From the NCBI RefSeq assembly GCF_013201625.1, contig NZ_CP053839.1, positions 1,240,001-1,304,000 on the forward strand: DNA of 64,000 nucleotides, read 5' to 3'. Numbering within the stretch: position 1 is the first letter of the stretch; each line of letters begins with the position of its first letter. Position numbers and translations under genes: made by a program. Below are positions 7,932 through 16,391 of this stretch, in pieces. Under the pieces are notes generated by a model. That model had not been told where the DNA came from. It made no database searches and was given only the letters and a program-made list of their open reading frames with translations. The DNA is from Aliarcobacter lanthieri. GTDB lineage: Bacteria > Campylobacterota > Campylobacteria > Campylobacterales > Arcobacteraceae.

Positions 7932-9158
7932 GTGTTAGAGATATTTGTTATAGCATTTTGTATCTATTTTGCTGTTAATATTTACATTTCATTTATGCAA
8001 ATAGGTTTTATACAAGATGCAAGAAAATTGGAAGCTATTATTTTAGAGCCTTCAAAATATCTGGAAGCTTCAAACTATGCAATAGAAAAAGAGAAGCTAA
8101 ATCTTGCTTCAACTTTTTATGATTTTGTTCTATTTATTATATGGATTGGTTTTGGATTAAAAACGTTAGATTCATTTATACAAATTGATGAATATTGGCT
8201 AAAAGCTATTGTTTTTGTAGATTTATTTATAATTATAAATTGGCTTTTAGGTTTACCATTTGAACTATATTCAACTTTTAAACTAAATAAAAAATATGAA
8301 TTTTCAAACATAACACCAGCACTTTTTATAAAAGATACTATTAAAACGGGTGTTTTATTTTTGCTTTTTGGTTCGCTTGTAATTGCAGCAATTGCATTTA
8401 TCATTCAAAACTTCCCAGCTTGGTGGATTTTTGGATTTATTTTTATTTTTGCTGTAATTATACTTATAAATATGCTTTATCCAGTAATTCGTGATAAGAT
8501 GTTCGATAAATTTGAAAATCTAAAAGATAAAGAACTTGAATCAAAAATAGAAAAACTTTTAGATGAAGTAGGGTTTAAAAGTAGTGGGGTTTACAGTGTT
8601 GATGCAAGTAAAAGAGATAATAGACTAAATGCTTATTTTGGTGGACTTGGAAGCACAAAAAGAGTTGTTTTATTTGATACTTTAGTTGAAAAATTAACTC
8701 ACAATGAATTACTTGCTGTTTTAGGACATGAATTAGGACATTTTAAAAATGGAGATATTTTAAAAAATATAGGAATTATGGGATTTGTTATGTTTGTTTT
8801 CTTTGCTATATTTGGAAATTTAAATGATGAACTATTTTTAGGATTATCTTTAAACAACGAACCTTATGCGATAATAACGGTATTTTTGATATTTTCTCCA
8901 ATATTGTCATTTTTCTTGATGCCTTTAATATCTCTTATTTCAAGACACAATGAGTATAAAGCAGATGAATTTGGCTCAAATTTAGCTACAAAAGAGGATT
9001 TAGTAAATGCTTTATTAAAACTTGCAAATGAAAATAAATCATTTCCATTATCTCATCCTTTATATATTTTCTTTTACTACTCTCATCCACCTTTAATTGA
9101 GAGATTTAAAGAGCTTGGATATGATGTACATACAAAAAAATTTAGTGATAAGATATGA
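7932..9158 (+). CDS. M48 family (Ste24-like) membrane metalloprotease
   Basis: 408 residues with about six hydrophobic segments and a cytoplasm-facing catalytic region. The zinc motif HELGH is in AVLGHELGHFKNGD (about residues 265-278), with the downstream Glu ligand in SRHNEYKADEFG. This is the CAAX prenyl protease/Ste24 class of M48; bacterial members act in membrane protein quality control. The start is GTG with AAGG nine bases upstream; the nearby ATG at 7930 runs straight into a stop. Its end overlaps rmuC by 4 bases (ATGA). Confidence 0.92.
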   Translation: MLEIFVIAFCIYFAVNIYISFMQIGFIQDARKLEAIILEPSKYLEASNYAIEKEKLNLASTFYDFVLFIIWIGFGLKTLDSFIQIDEYWLKAIVFVDLFIIINWLLGLPFELYSTFKLNKKYEFSNITPALFIKDTIKTGVLFLLFGSLVIAAIAFIIQNFPAWWIFGFIFIFAVIILINMLYPVIRDKMFDKFENLKDKELESKIEKLLDEVGFKSSGVYSVDASKRDNRLNAYFGGLGSTKRVVLFDTLVEKLTHNELLAVLGHELGHFKNGDILKNIGIMGFVMFVFFAIFGNLNDELFLGLSLNNEPYAIITVFLIFSPILSFFLMPLISLISRHNEYKADEFGSNLATKEDLVNALLKLANENKSFPLSHPLYIFFYYSHPPLIERFKELGYDVHTKKFSDKI

Positions 9159-10351
9159 TAAATATTGACTATTTTATTTTAGTAGCCTTTGTAGGATTGG
9201 TTTTAGTAATCTTCTTGGCTACTATATTTTTTATACGACAAAAATATCAAAATATCATAAACTCTTATGAGTTAAAACTTGCAAATATTGAAGAACTTTT
9301 CAGAGTTGAAAAAGAGAGTTTAAAAGAAAAAATTGCTTTTTTAGAAAATAATAAACAACAGATGAAACTAGAGTTTGAAAACCTTGCAAATAGACTTTTT
9401 GATGATACTCAAAAAAAATCAAACCAAAATATAAATCAAGTTTTAACACCTTTTAAAGAGCAATTAACTCTATTTGGAACAAGAGTAAATGAGATCTTCA
9501 ACGAAGATACAAAACAAAGAAGTTCACTTATAACAGAGATAAAAAATCTAAAAGAGTTAAACAATCAAATCTCACAAGATGCTATAAATCTTACAAAAGC
9601 TTTGAAAGGACAAAATAAACTTCAAGGTGATTGGGGAGAGATGATTTTATCTTCAATATTGGAGCAAACTGGACTTAGAAAAGGTTTAGAATACAAAGTT
9701 CAAAACTCTTTTAAAGATGATAGTGGAAAACTATTTCGTCCTGATGTGATAGTTCATCTTCCAACAAACAAAGATATTATCATTGATTCAAAACTATCTT
9801 TAAATTCATATATTGACTACACAAATAGTGAAGATGAAAATGATAAGAAAGATGCTTTAAACAGACTTGTAAGTTCTATAAATAGTCATATTAAAGATTT
9901 GAGTTCAAAAAAATATGAGAATTTGAGTGATTTAAGAAGTTTAGATTTTGTTTTGATGTTTATTCCTATTGAAGGGGCTTTTATCTTGCTAAATCAAACA
10001 AACCAAAATATTTTTGAATTAGCTTTAAAAAACAATATTATGCTAGTTTCTCCATCGACTTTATATATTACTTTAAGAACTATTGAAAATATTTGGGCAG
10101 ATGAAAGACAAAATGAAAATGCAAAAGAGATATCAAAACAAGCAGGTGATTTGTATGATAAATTTGTAGCCTTTGTTGAAGATGTAGAATCTATTGGAAA
10201 CTATCTAAATAAAAGCCAAGATTCATATCAAAAAGCCATGAATAAACTAAGTTCTGGTAGAGGAAATCTTATCTCAAGAGCAGAGAAATTTTTGGATTTG
10301 GGAGTAAAACCAAATAAAAAAATATCAGAAAAATATCTTTTAAATAAGTAA
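9155..10351 (+). CDS. rmuC: DNA recombination protein RmuC
   Basis: 398 residues. It has an N-terminal membrane anchor (FILVAFVGLVLVIFLATIFF), a long coiled coil (about residues 30-140), then the RmuC nuclease-like domain with GDWGEMILSSILEQTGL and RPDVIVHLPTNKDIIIDSK, a PD-(D/E)XK-like core. In E. coli RmuC limits inversion at short inverted repeats. The ATG overlaps the stop of the M48 protease gene. Confidence 0.94.
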   Translation: MINIDYFILVAFVGLVLVIFLATIFFIRQKYQNIINSYELKLANIEELFRVEKESLKEKIAFLENNKQQMKLEFENLANRLFDDTQKKSNQNINQVLTPFKEQLTLFGTRVNEIFNEDTKQRSSLITEIKNLKELNNQISQDAINLTKALKGQNKLQGDWGEMILSSILEQTGLRKGLEYKVQNSFKDDSGKLFRPDVIVHLPTNKDIIIDSKLSLNSYIDYTNSEDENDKKDALNRLVSSINSHIKDLSSKKYENLSDLRSLDFVLMFIPIEGAFILLNQTNQNIFELALKNNIMLVSPSTLYITLRTIENIWADERQNENAKEISKQAGDLYDKFVAFVEDVESIGNYLNKSQDSYQKAMNKLSSGRGNLISRAEKFLDLGVKPNKKISEKYLLNK

Positions 10352-10377
10352 AATTATATATAAAGAAAGGGATTTAA

Positions 10378-10848
10378 ATGAAAGATAAAAATATTAAATT
10401 AGAATTAAAATATAGCTCAGAAGGTTTAGTTTTTGCATTACTATTTTATATCTTTGGTGTGTCTTTTTGTCTTTTTATTATGTTTCACGCAAACTTATTT
10501 TTCTTTCTAGTTGGATTAATCGGTTTTATAGGTTGTATATATACTCTTCTTGATATTTGGTTTTTTAGAAGAGTTATCTTTACAAATTACTGTGTAATGA
10601 AAGAGTGGAATGTATTTGGAAAAAGTTATTTTCATAAGATTAAATATAAAAATCTAGAGGTGCAAGCTCTACCAAAAAGAGTTATAAGTGGACATATTGT
10701 ATTTAAAACCATAGGAGCAAATTATTTTAAAAGGTTTTGTTTTCAAATTAATCTAATCCCTGTAAGTAAAAAAGATTTAAAAAAAGTAAAAGAGATTCTA
10801 ATAAAAAAAAGAGTATTGAGAGGTGATGAATATGAGTGGAACTACTAG
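10378..10848 (+). CDS. Hypothetical membrane protein
   Basis: 156 residues with two close membrane helices near the N terminus (EGLVFALLFYIFGVSFCLFI and a second at LFFFLVGLIGFIGCIYTLL), followed by a basic cytoplasmic domain of about 90 residues that could be a bacterial PH-like domain (FRRVIFTNYCVMKEWNVFGK). RBS AAAGGG lies upstream. I do not recognise a named family. Next to a repeat-bearing intergenic region. Confidence 0.65.
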   Translation: MKDKNIKLELKYSSEGLVFALLFYIFGVSFCLFIMFHANLFFFLVGLIGFIGCIYTLLDIWFFRRVIFTNYCVMKEWNVFGKSYFHKIKYKNLEVQALPKRVISGHIVFKTIGANYFKRFCFQINLIPVSKKDLKKVKEILIKKRVLRGDEYEWNY

Positions 10849-10853
10849 TATTT

Positions 10854-10976
10854 TTCTCATTTCCAATATCCTCGTTGGGAGTGCAGATGGAAACTAAAAT
10901 GAAATGGTAATATTATATTTAGAAAATATATCCATTCCTAAGCTAGAGCTTGGGGAACGAATTAAACATCTAATTC
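10854..10976. repeat. REP-like palindromic intergenic region
   Basis: The 193-base gap before the zinc protease gene holds three dyads. Unit 1 has TTTCC (10860-10864) facing GGAAA (10889-10893), enclosed by CATTTC/GAAATG (10858, 10901). Unit 2 is TTCCTAAGCT / AGCTTGGGGAA (10935-10957), a stem with one bulge. Unit 3 is GAATTA / TAATTC (10959-10976) followed by T-rich sequence, terminator-like. Units 1 and 2 are clearly richer in G+C than the surroundings and resemble the REP-type palindromes scattered in other bacterial genomes. Degenerate rather than fresh copies. Confidence 0.45.
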
Positions 10977-11041
10977 TTTTATTTCAGCAATATTAATTTA
11001 AAGATAATATATAATAATTTTTTTAAATATTAAGGATATAG

Positions 11042-11926
11042 ATGAAATGGGAAGATAATAGAAGAAGTTCAAATGTAGAAGATAGAAGAGGCGAAACTCA
11101 AAATTTTGGAAGCCGTACTAGTGGCTCTTCTATGGTAGCTTTATTACCTTTGATAAAGGCACTTTTGGGTACAAAAATAGGAAGAATTATCTTAATTGTT
11201 AGTGTTGTCGCATATTTTATTTTTGGGATAAATCCTTTAGCTTTACTTGATGGAGGAACTCAAAGTAATCAAACAAATAAAGTAGTAAATCAAGCACAAG
11301 ATGATAAAAGTGCTATGTTTGTTAGTGCTATTTTAGCCCAAACTGAAGATATTTGGGCAAATATTTTTAAAGAGAATGGATTGAGATATCAAGAGCCAAA
11401 ACTTGTACTTTTTAGAGGTGGAGTTAAAAGTGCTTGTGGATTTGCATCTTCACAAGTTGGACCATTTTACTGTTCTGTTGATAGAAAAGTTTATCTTGAT
11501 TTATCTTTTTTTGATGAATTAGCAAAAAAATATAAAGCACCTGGTGATTTTGCACAAGCTTATGTAATCGCCCATGAAATAGGGCATCATATACAAAACC
11601 TTTTAGGAACTTTAAACAAAGTCCAACAAGCAAAAAGTAGCCTTTCAGCTACAAAACAAAATGCTCTTCAAGTTCAAGTAGAACTACAAGCTGATTGTTA
11701 TTCTGGTGTTTGGGCTTATCATTCACAAGCTATATTTAACTCTTTAGAAGATGGTGATTTAGAAGATGCTTTAAATGCCGCAAATGCAATAGGTGATGAT
11801 ACTTTACAAAAACAAGCACAAGGTTATGTTGTACCAGATTCTTTTACTCATGGAACTTCAAAACAAAGAATGGAAGCTTTTAAAAAAGGATTTAAAAATG
11901 GAGATTTAGAAACTTGTAGTTTCTAA
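11042..11926 (+). CDS. YpfJ-type neutral zinc metallopeptidase
   Basis: 294 residues of the putative neutral zinc metallopeptidase family (YpfJ/KPN_02809). The N terminus carries MKWEDNRRSSNVEDRRG, a family hallmark, then one membrane helix (IGRIILIVSVVAYFIFGI). The zinc motif is in IAHEIGHHIQNLLG (about residues 175-188), and the third ligand in VELQADCYSGVWA. Substrates are unknown. It is convergent with the DMT transporter gene, the two stops overlapping by 4 bases. Confidence 0.94.
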   Translation: MKWEDNRRSSNVEDRRGETQNFGSRTSGSSMVALLPLIKALLGTKIGRIILIVSVVAYFIFGINPLALLDGGTQSNQTNKVVNQAQDDKSAMFVSAILAQTEDIWANIFKENGLRYQEPKLVLFRGGVKSACGFASSQVGPFYCSVDRKVYLDLSFFDELAKKYKAPGDFAQAYVIAHEIGHHIQNLLGTLNKVQQAKSSLSATKQNALQVQVELQADCYSGVWAYHSQAIFNSLEDGDLEDALNAANAIGDDTLQKQAQGYVVPDSFTHGTSKQRMEAFKKGFKNGDLETCSF

Positions 11927-12819
11927 ACTCTTTTTTTGAATATTTTTGGAAATTTAAGATTATTTAAAATATATATAGAAATCATCGCAAAAATTACTCC
12001 AATTATAGTATTTACTCCAACTTCTTCTCCTAAAAAAATAGCACCTAAAAATATAGCACTTATTGGAACTAAAAATACAAAACTAGAAACTTCTTTTGCT
12101 CCAAGTTTTGTAGCACCTATAAAATATATAGAAGTTCCAAATGTTGTGCTTAAGATTGTAATAACAAAGACATTAAACCAAAATTTAAAATCATAATTTA
12201 TTACTGTTTGGAAAATAGAATTATCAATATATAAAAGATACATAATAAAAGTTGAGATTACATAAGTATAAAAAGTAAATACAAAAGCATTTATTTTTGT
12301 AGCTTTTGCTGTAATTATCGTGATAATTGCCCATAAAAATGAGATAGTTACAAAGTAAATATTGTCTTTTGAAAATATCTCTTGAGGTTGAAAATTCCAA
12401 ACATTTAACATGTTTAAAACTCCAAAAGCACCTAAAATTAGAGCAAAAGAGTGTTTTAATGAAATTGTTTTTTTAGAAAGTATTGCTACTAAAATATATG
12501 TTGCTATTGGTATTAAAGTAGGAACTAATGCTCCTCCAAAACTACCAGTTCCATGTTCCACTCCAAAAAACATAAAAACAGAATATAAAACTAATAAAAT
12601 AGAAGCAATGACTACTAAAATAAAAGTTTTTAAATCCAATTTATATGGCATTTTTAAAAAATATACAATGGGAATCATAGAAATAAAACAAATTCCCATT
12701 CGTAAAAATACCATTTCATAAGCATTTATATAAGTAGTTAAGACTTTAGTACTTATCCATGAAGCACCCCAAAATATCATAGCTAATATGATTAAAATAT
12801 AAAAAATATTTTTGTTCAT
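11923..12819 (-). CDS. DMT superfamily (EamA) transporter
   Basis: 298 residues with ten predicted membrane helices arranged as two EamA repeats, the classic drug/metabolite transporter layout. The N-terminal helix has MIFWGASWISTKVL, typical of EamA repeats, and the second repeat ends FLVPISAIFLGAIFLGEEVG. The substrate cannot be inferred; many such proteins export amino acids or metabolites. Its ATG overlaps the moeA stop by 1 base, so both belong to one minus-strand operon. Confidence 0.9.
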   Translation of the reverse strand: MNKNIFYILIILAMIFWGASWISTKVLTTYINAYEMVFLRMGICFISMIPIVYFLKMPYKLDLKTFILVVIASILLVLYSVFMFFGVEHGTGSFGGALVPTLIPIATYILVAILSKKTISLKHSFALILGAFGVLNMLNVWNFQPQEIFSKDNIYFVTISFLWAIITIITAKATKINAFVFTFYTYVISTFIMYLLYIDNSIFQTVINYDFKFWFNVFVITILSTTFGTSIYFIGATKLGAKEVSSFVFLVPISAIFLGAIFLGEEVGVNTIIGVIFAMISIYILNNLKFPKIFKKRV

Positions 12820-14039
12820 TACTTAATATTGTTTAATAACAATATATCTACAAAATCACCAGATTTTATATCTTCACTATTTTCATCTTGTATTAAAAGT
12901 GCAGGATTACCCAACATATTTGTTAAAATAGCACTCGTCCCTTGTTTTTTACCAACAAAATCAATAATATATTCACCATTGATATACTCAACATTACATG
13001 CGGTAAAAATAGTTTTATTTTGAGTTCGTTTAAAGTCTTGATTTATTTTAGCTTTAAAAATAGGCAAATTTTCATTTGATCTTCTAAATCTATAAATCAA
13101 AGGTAAAACATACAAAATAGCTGTAATAGTAGAAGAATAAGCAAATCCAGGTAATGCAATTATAATTTTTTCATCTTTTAAAGCTACAAGTATATGCATA
13201 CCAGGTTTTATAGTAACTCCATGAAATAAAACTTTTGCTTTTAATTTGTCTTTTATAACATCTTGTACAAAATCATAATCTCCAACTGAAACTCCACCAG
13301 TTGTTACTAAAATATCAGCTTTTTGAAGAGCAGAATTAAAAAAATTAGTAATTGTTTCTATATTATCTTCAACTGGACCCATTTGTAAAACATCTGCTCC
13401 ATTGCTTTTAAATAAAGCTTCTAATGTTAAATGATTTGAACTTCTTATTTGTGAGTCATTTGTTTTTTCTACACCTAAATCCAAAATCTCACTTCCTGTA
13501 CTAGCAACTGCTATTAAAGGATTTACTATAATATCTATTTGTGGAATATTTAGTGAAGCTAAAACACCAACTTCACTAAATCCAATGATTGTTCCTTTTT
13601 TTATTAAAACTTCATCTTTTTTGTAATTTTCACCTATATTTCTTACAGCAAAACCTTTATCAACTGGTTTTGTGATTTTTATTTTATTATTTACAACTTC
13701 AACATTTTCAATCGGAACTAAAGTATCACTTTCTTTTGGCATAAGTGAACCAGTAAAAGTTTTTATACAAGTACCATTTTCAACACTTTTTTCTACAACA
13801 AATCCAGCTGGATTTTTATCAATTATTTCTAAAAAATCACTATTTATATCTTCAAACTTTATAGCATATCCATCCATGCCTGAAGTTGGAAATTCTGGGC
13901 TATTATGGTCTGCAATTATATCTTTTGCTAAAACTTTTCCTATAGCATCAGATATAAACACTCTTTTTGTGATAGCTTTTGGAAGTTCTATATTATTTAA
14001 AATTTCTAAAGATTTTTTATAACTTATAAAATCTCTCAT
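12819..14039 (-). CDS. moeA: Molybdopterin molybdenumtransferase
   Basis: 406 residues, full MoeA length. It inserts molybdate into adenylated molybdopterin, the last step of molybdenum cofactor synthesis. Signatures: PEFPTSGMDGYAIKFED near the N terminus, STGSEILDLG, and the MoCF-binding motif ILVTTGGVSVGDYDFVQDV. The C-terminal domain IV is present. It lies between a 65-residue gene upstream (2-base gap) and a DMT transporter downstream. mobB (62196) in the same window serves the same pathway. Confidence 0.97.
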   Translation of the reverse strand: MRDFISYKKSLEILNNIELPKAITKRVFISDAIGKVLAKDIIADHNSPEFPTSGMDGYAIKFEDINSDFLEIIDKNPAGFVVEKSVENGTCIKTFTGSLMPKESDTLVPIENVEVVNNKIKITKPVDKGFAVRNIGENYKKDEVLIKKGTIIGFSEVGVLASLNIPQIDIIVNPLIAVASTGSEILDLGVEKTNDSQIRSSNHLTLEALFKSNGADVLQMGPVEDNIETITNFFNSALQKADILVTTGGVSVGDYDFVQDVIKDKLKAKVLFHGVTIKPGMHILVALKDEKIIIALPGFAYSSTITAILYVLPLIYRFRRSNENLPIFKAKINQDFKRTQNKTIFTACNVEYINGEYIIDFVGKKQGTSAILTNMLGNPALLIQDENSEDIKSGDFVDILLLNNIK

Positions 14040-14041
14040 AA

Positions 14042-14239
14042 CTATTTACCTAATCTATTATATTTTAAAATTATTATTTGTTCAAAAAGCATATTTCCAA
14101 AGCCTTCTGGTAAAGTATCATTTGATTTTTCTACTTCTTCAATAATTTTTCTTATTTCTTCATCATTTAAATATATTGCAATCGGTAAAATCGTTTCTTT
14201 TATTTTATCAATAAATATTAATTCTTCTTCATTTGTCAT
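14042..14239 (-). CDS. Small hypothetical protein upstream of moeA
   Basis: 65 residues, acidic, all-helical by composition (NDEEIRKIIEEVEKSND), with no signal peptide, membrane segment or Cys. It is separated from moeA by only 2 bases on the same strand and has an AAGAG ribosome site. I do not recognise a family. Its position suggests cotranscription with moeA; a molybdenum-related role is guesswork. Confidence 0.6.
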   Translation of the reverse strand: MTNEEELIFIDKIKETILPIAIYLNDEEIRKIIEEVEKSNDTLPEGFGNMLFEQIIILKYNRLGK

Positions 14240-14316
14240 AATTACTCTTTAAAATAGGCTAATAAACTGGAATTATATATTTTTTATCTAAAATAGTTTA
14301 TTAAAACTTTGTTGGA

Positions 14317-14322
14317 TATAAT
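14317..14322 (+). promoter_or_regulatory. Putative -10 element for ttcA-tudS operon
   Basis: GGATATAAT gives a perfect TATAAT, 26 bases before the TTG start of the TtcA-like gene; TTAGGA at 14336-14341 serves as ribosome site. Confidence 0.6.
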
Positions 14323-14347
14323 CCCAAAAAAATAATTAGGAATAAAA

Positions 14348-15130
14348 TTGATAGAATTAAGTAAAAAAATATCTACAACTATTGGAAGAACAAATGCAGA
14401 ATATGGTTTGATAAAAGATGGCGATAGAATTTTAGTTGGATTTAGTGGAGGGAAAGACTCTCTTACTCTAATTCATGCATTAAATAGAATAAAAAAAGTA
14501 GCACCATATAAATTTGATTTTAAAGCAGTAACAGTAACTTATGGAATGGGTGAACAAATCGAGTTTTTAAGTAATCACTGTAAAGAGCATGGAATAGATC
14601 ATGAGATTATAAATACTCAAATTTTTGATTTAGCTGGAGAAAAAATAAGAAAAAACTCTTCTTTTTGTTCATTTTTTTCAAGAATGAGAAGAGGGTATTT
14701 ATATACTACTGCATTAGAGCAAGGTTATAATAAAGTAGCATTAGGACACCATTTAGATGATGCAATGGAATCATTTTTTATGAATTTATTTTATAATGGA
14801 ACAATGAGAACTATGCCACCAATTTATAAAGCTGAAAATGGACTAGAAGTTATAAGACCTTTGATTTTTTGTAGAGAAAGACAATTAAGAGCATTTGCAA
14901 ATTCAAATGAGATAAGAGTTATTGGAGATGAAGCTTGTCCAGGACTAAGATTTGATGTAAAAATGCCTCATGCAAGAGCTACAACAAAAGAACTTCTAGC
15001 AAAACTTGAAGAACAAAATCCAGAAATATTTGTATCTATGAAAAGTGCATTTAAAAATATTCAACTTCCAACATTTTTTTATAAAGATTTAAAAGCTTTA
15101 AAACTAGATATTGAAGAAGATAATATATGA
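14348..15130 (+). CDS. ttcA: TtcA-like tRNA 2-thiolation protein, one cluster Cys missing
   Basis: 260 residues of the TtcA/TtuA N-type ATP pyrophosphatase family. The PP-loop is GFSGGKDSLT (residues 31-40), and ALGHHLDDAMESFFMNL and PLIFCRERQL follow as in TtcA. TtcA makes 2-thiocytidine at tRNA position 32 using a [4Fe-4S] cluster held by a CxxC pair and a later Cys. Here the pair reads CSFFSRMRRG: Cys107 is present but the second position is Phe110; the later Cys197 (EACPGL) is kept. Start is TTG. It overlaps a TudS desulfidase gene by 4 bases. TtcA family membership is firm; activity is uncertain. Confidence 0.85.
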   Translation: MIELSKKISTTIGRTNAEYGLIKDGDRILVGFSGGKDSLTLIHALNRIKKVAPYKFDFKAVTVTYGMGEQIEFLSNHCKEHGIDHEIINTQIFDLAGEKIRKNSSFCSFFSRMRRGYLYTTALEQGYNKVALGHHLDDAMESFFMNLFYNGTMRTMPPIYKAENGLEVIRPLIFCRERQLRAFANSNEIRVIGDEACPGLRFDVKMPHARATTKELLAKLEEQNPEIFVSMKSAFKNIQLPTFFYKDLKALKLDIEEDNI

Positions 15131-15621
15131 AAATTCTAGTATCTTCTTGTCTTTTAGGAGAAGATGTAAGATATAATGGAGCAAATTCTAGTATTGCTCT
15201 AAACCCTAAATTCAAATTCTCTTATAAAGAACTTTTTATGGATATTATGTGTGAAAATGAAATTTACTCTATTTGTCCTGAAGTTGCTGGAGGATTATCA
15301 ATTCCACGAAATAAAGCAGAGATAAAAAGTCATAATAAACCATTTATAGTTATTGATGAATTTAGCAATGATATAACTATAAACTTTCTTTTGGGTGCAA
15401 AGAAGGCATTGGATATCTGTAAAGAGAATAATATAAAAGTTGCACTTTTAAAATCAAAATCTCCTTCTTGTGGAAATAGTAAAGTTTATGATGGAAATTT
15501 TAATGGTAATTTAATAGATGAAAAAGGACTAACAGCAAGATTACTAGAAGAAAATGGTATAAAAGTATTTAATGAATCTGAATTAGATAATCTAAAAAAA
15601 TTTATAAAAAATAGAGCATAA
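15127..15621 (+). CDS. tudS: TudS-family (DUF523) thiouracil desulfidase
   Basis: 164 residues of DUF523, a family with members shown to be [4Fe-4S]-dependent thiouracil desulfidases (TudS). The three conserved cysteines expected to hold the cluster are Cys8 (LVSSCLLGEDVRYNG), Cys50 (YSICPEVAGG) and Cys115 (KSPSCGNSKVYDG). Its ATG overlaps the stop of the TtcA-like thiolase (ATGA), so a thiolating and a desulfurating enzyme are cotranscribed. A strong hairpin terminator follows, with the stop codon inside its loop. Confidence 0.85.
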   Translation: MKILVSSCLLGEDVRYNGANSSIALNPKFKFSYKELFMDIMCENEIYSICPEVAGGLSIPRNKAEIKSHNKPFIVIDEFSNDITINFLLGAKKALDICKENNIKVALLKSKSPSCGNSKVYDGNFNGNLIDEKGLTARLLEENGIKVFNESELDNLKKFIKNRA

Positions 15622-15637
15622 TTTAAGCTCTATTTTT
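15607..15637. terminator. Rho-independent terminator after tudS
   Basis: An 11-bp perfect stem, AAAAATAGAGC / GCTCTATTTTT, with a 9-base loop containing the tudS stop codon. The T run and A run on either side make it usable from both strands, so it can also end the minus-strand gene at 15641. Confidence 0.8.
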
Positions 15638-15640
15638 ATT

Positions 15641-15880
15641 TTAAGCTTTAATATCTAAAAGCCTTTCCATTGCAACTTCTTGAATTTCAATACTTTTTGC
15701 ATTTGCACTATACGCTATAATCGCTGGTATTTGTTCTACCATTTCACTTGCTATATCAGAAGCTGCAGCAGAAAAATCACTATCAGCAACAGTATTAGCA
15801 ACCTGCGCAATATTAGAAGCCTGTTCTTGTATTTGTAAACCAGCACCTAACATAGCACCAAGATTATTATCTATTCTCAT
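15641..15880 (-). CDS. Mini flagellar rod/hook-like protein
   Basis: 79 residues that look like the two terminal D0 helices of a flagellar rod or hook protein with the whole middle removed. The N-terminal half (NNLGAMLGAGLQIQEQASNI) resembles the start of FlgE/F/G proteins. The C-terminal half (YSANAKSIEIQEVAMERLLD) resembles the FlgG-type ending with ANAK and a hydrophobic heptad. Its 5' end overlaps the metalloprotease gene by 14 bases. It may be an export substrate of the flagellar type III apparatus; that is inference. Not a named gene that I recognise. Confidence 0.65.
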   Translation of the reverse strand: MRIDNNLGAMLGAGLQIQEQASNIAQVANTVADSDFSAAASDIASEMVEQIPAIIAYSANAKSIEIQEVAMERLLDIKA

Positions 15881-16364
15881 TTTCTATTCCTTCTTGTAAA
15901 CTCTGTAAAAGTAATTTATTTAAATTAGATCTTTGAGCAATTGAACTATCAGCTTGACTCAAGCCTTCTGGTGCAGCAGCTGCTTTTTTAAGTTCATCTA
16001 GCTTTTGTATAGCAGCTGATTCATCTTTTGGTATTGAAGTATCTAATCTAACACTTCCTCCAATAGCATATAACTTTCCATCTGGTCCAACTTGATAATC
16101 ATAATTTACTGGTGTAGTTGTTGTAGCTAAGCTAGCATGTAATTGTTCATGAGCTTTTACTTCACTATCTCTATTTTGAAATCTATTTAAAACTCTTTGA
16201 TAATCTCTTTCATCATAATTTTTATCTAAATTATTTATGTCATTATTACTATTTTGTATAGATTTTTCAAATTCTTTCTTATCTATACTAGATAATTGAC
16301 TATTTTTTAAAGCAAGTTGTGAATATATTAGTGAAGTACTCAAATAATCATTTTGTATATCCAT
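15867..16364 (-). CDS. SprA-related metalloprotease (CJM1_0395 family)
   Basis: 165 residues. The zinc motif HEQLH is at residues 72-76 in EVKAHEQLHASLA, followed by YDYQVGPDGKLYAIGG and the RLDTSIPKDESAAIQKLDEL stretch typical of the SprA-related/CJM1_0395 putative metalloprotease family. The start is taken as the ATG at 16364, because the upstream in-frame ATG at 16376 lies inside the GGAGG ribosome site. It has no signal peptide. A -10 element sits at 16392-16397. It overlaps the mini rod-like gene and is likely cotranscribed with it. Substrate unknown. Confidence 0.8.
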   Translation of the reverse strand: MDIQNDYLSTSLIYSQLALKNSQLSSIDKKEFEKSIQNSNNDINNLDKNYDERDYQRVLNRFQNRDSEVKAHEQLHASLATTTTPVNYDYQVGPDGKLYAIGGSVRLDTSIPKDESAAIQKLDELKKAAAAPEGLSQADSSIAQRSNLNKLLLQSLQEGIENENR

Positions 16365-16391
16365 ACTTACCTCCATTATATAAACTTTTTT

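Noticed and set aside
11936-12721. Plus-strand frames inside the DMT transporter gene
   Set aside because: The minus strand encodes a full ten-helix EamA protein; the plus-strand frames have no ribosome sites or domains.
16365-16376. Upstream ATG start for the SprA-type metalloprotease
   Set aside because: That ATG precedes and overlaps GGAGG, which is the ribosome site for the ATG at 16364.
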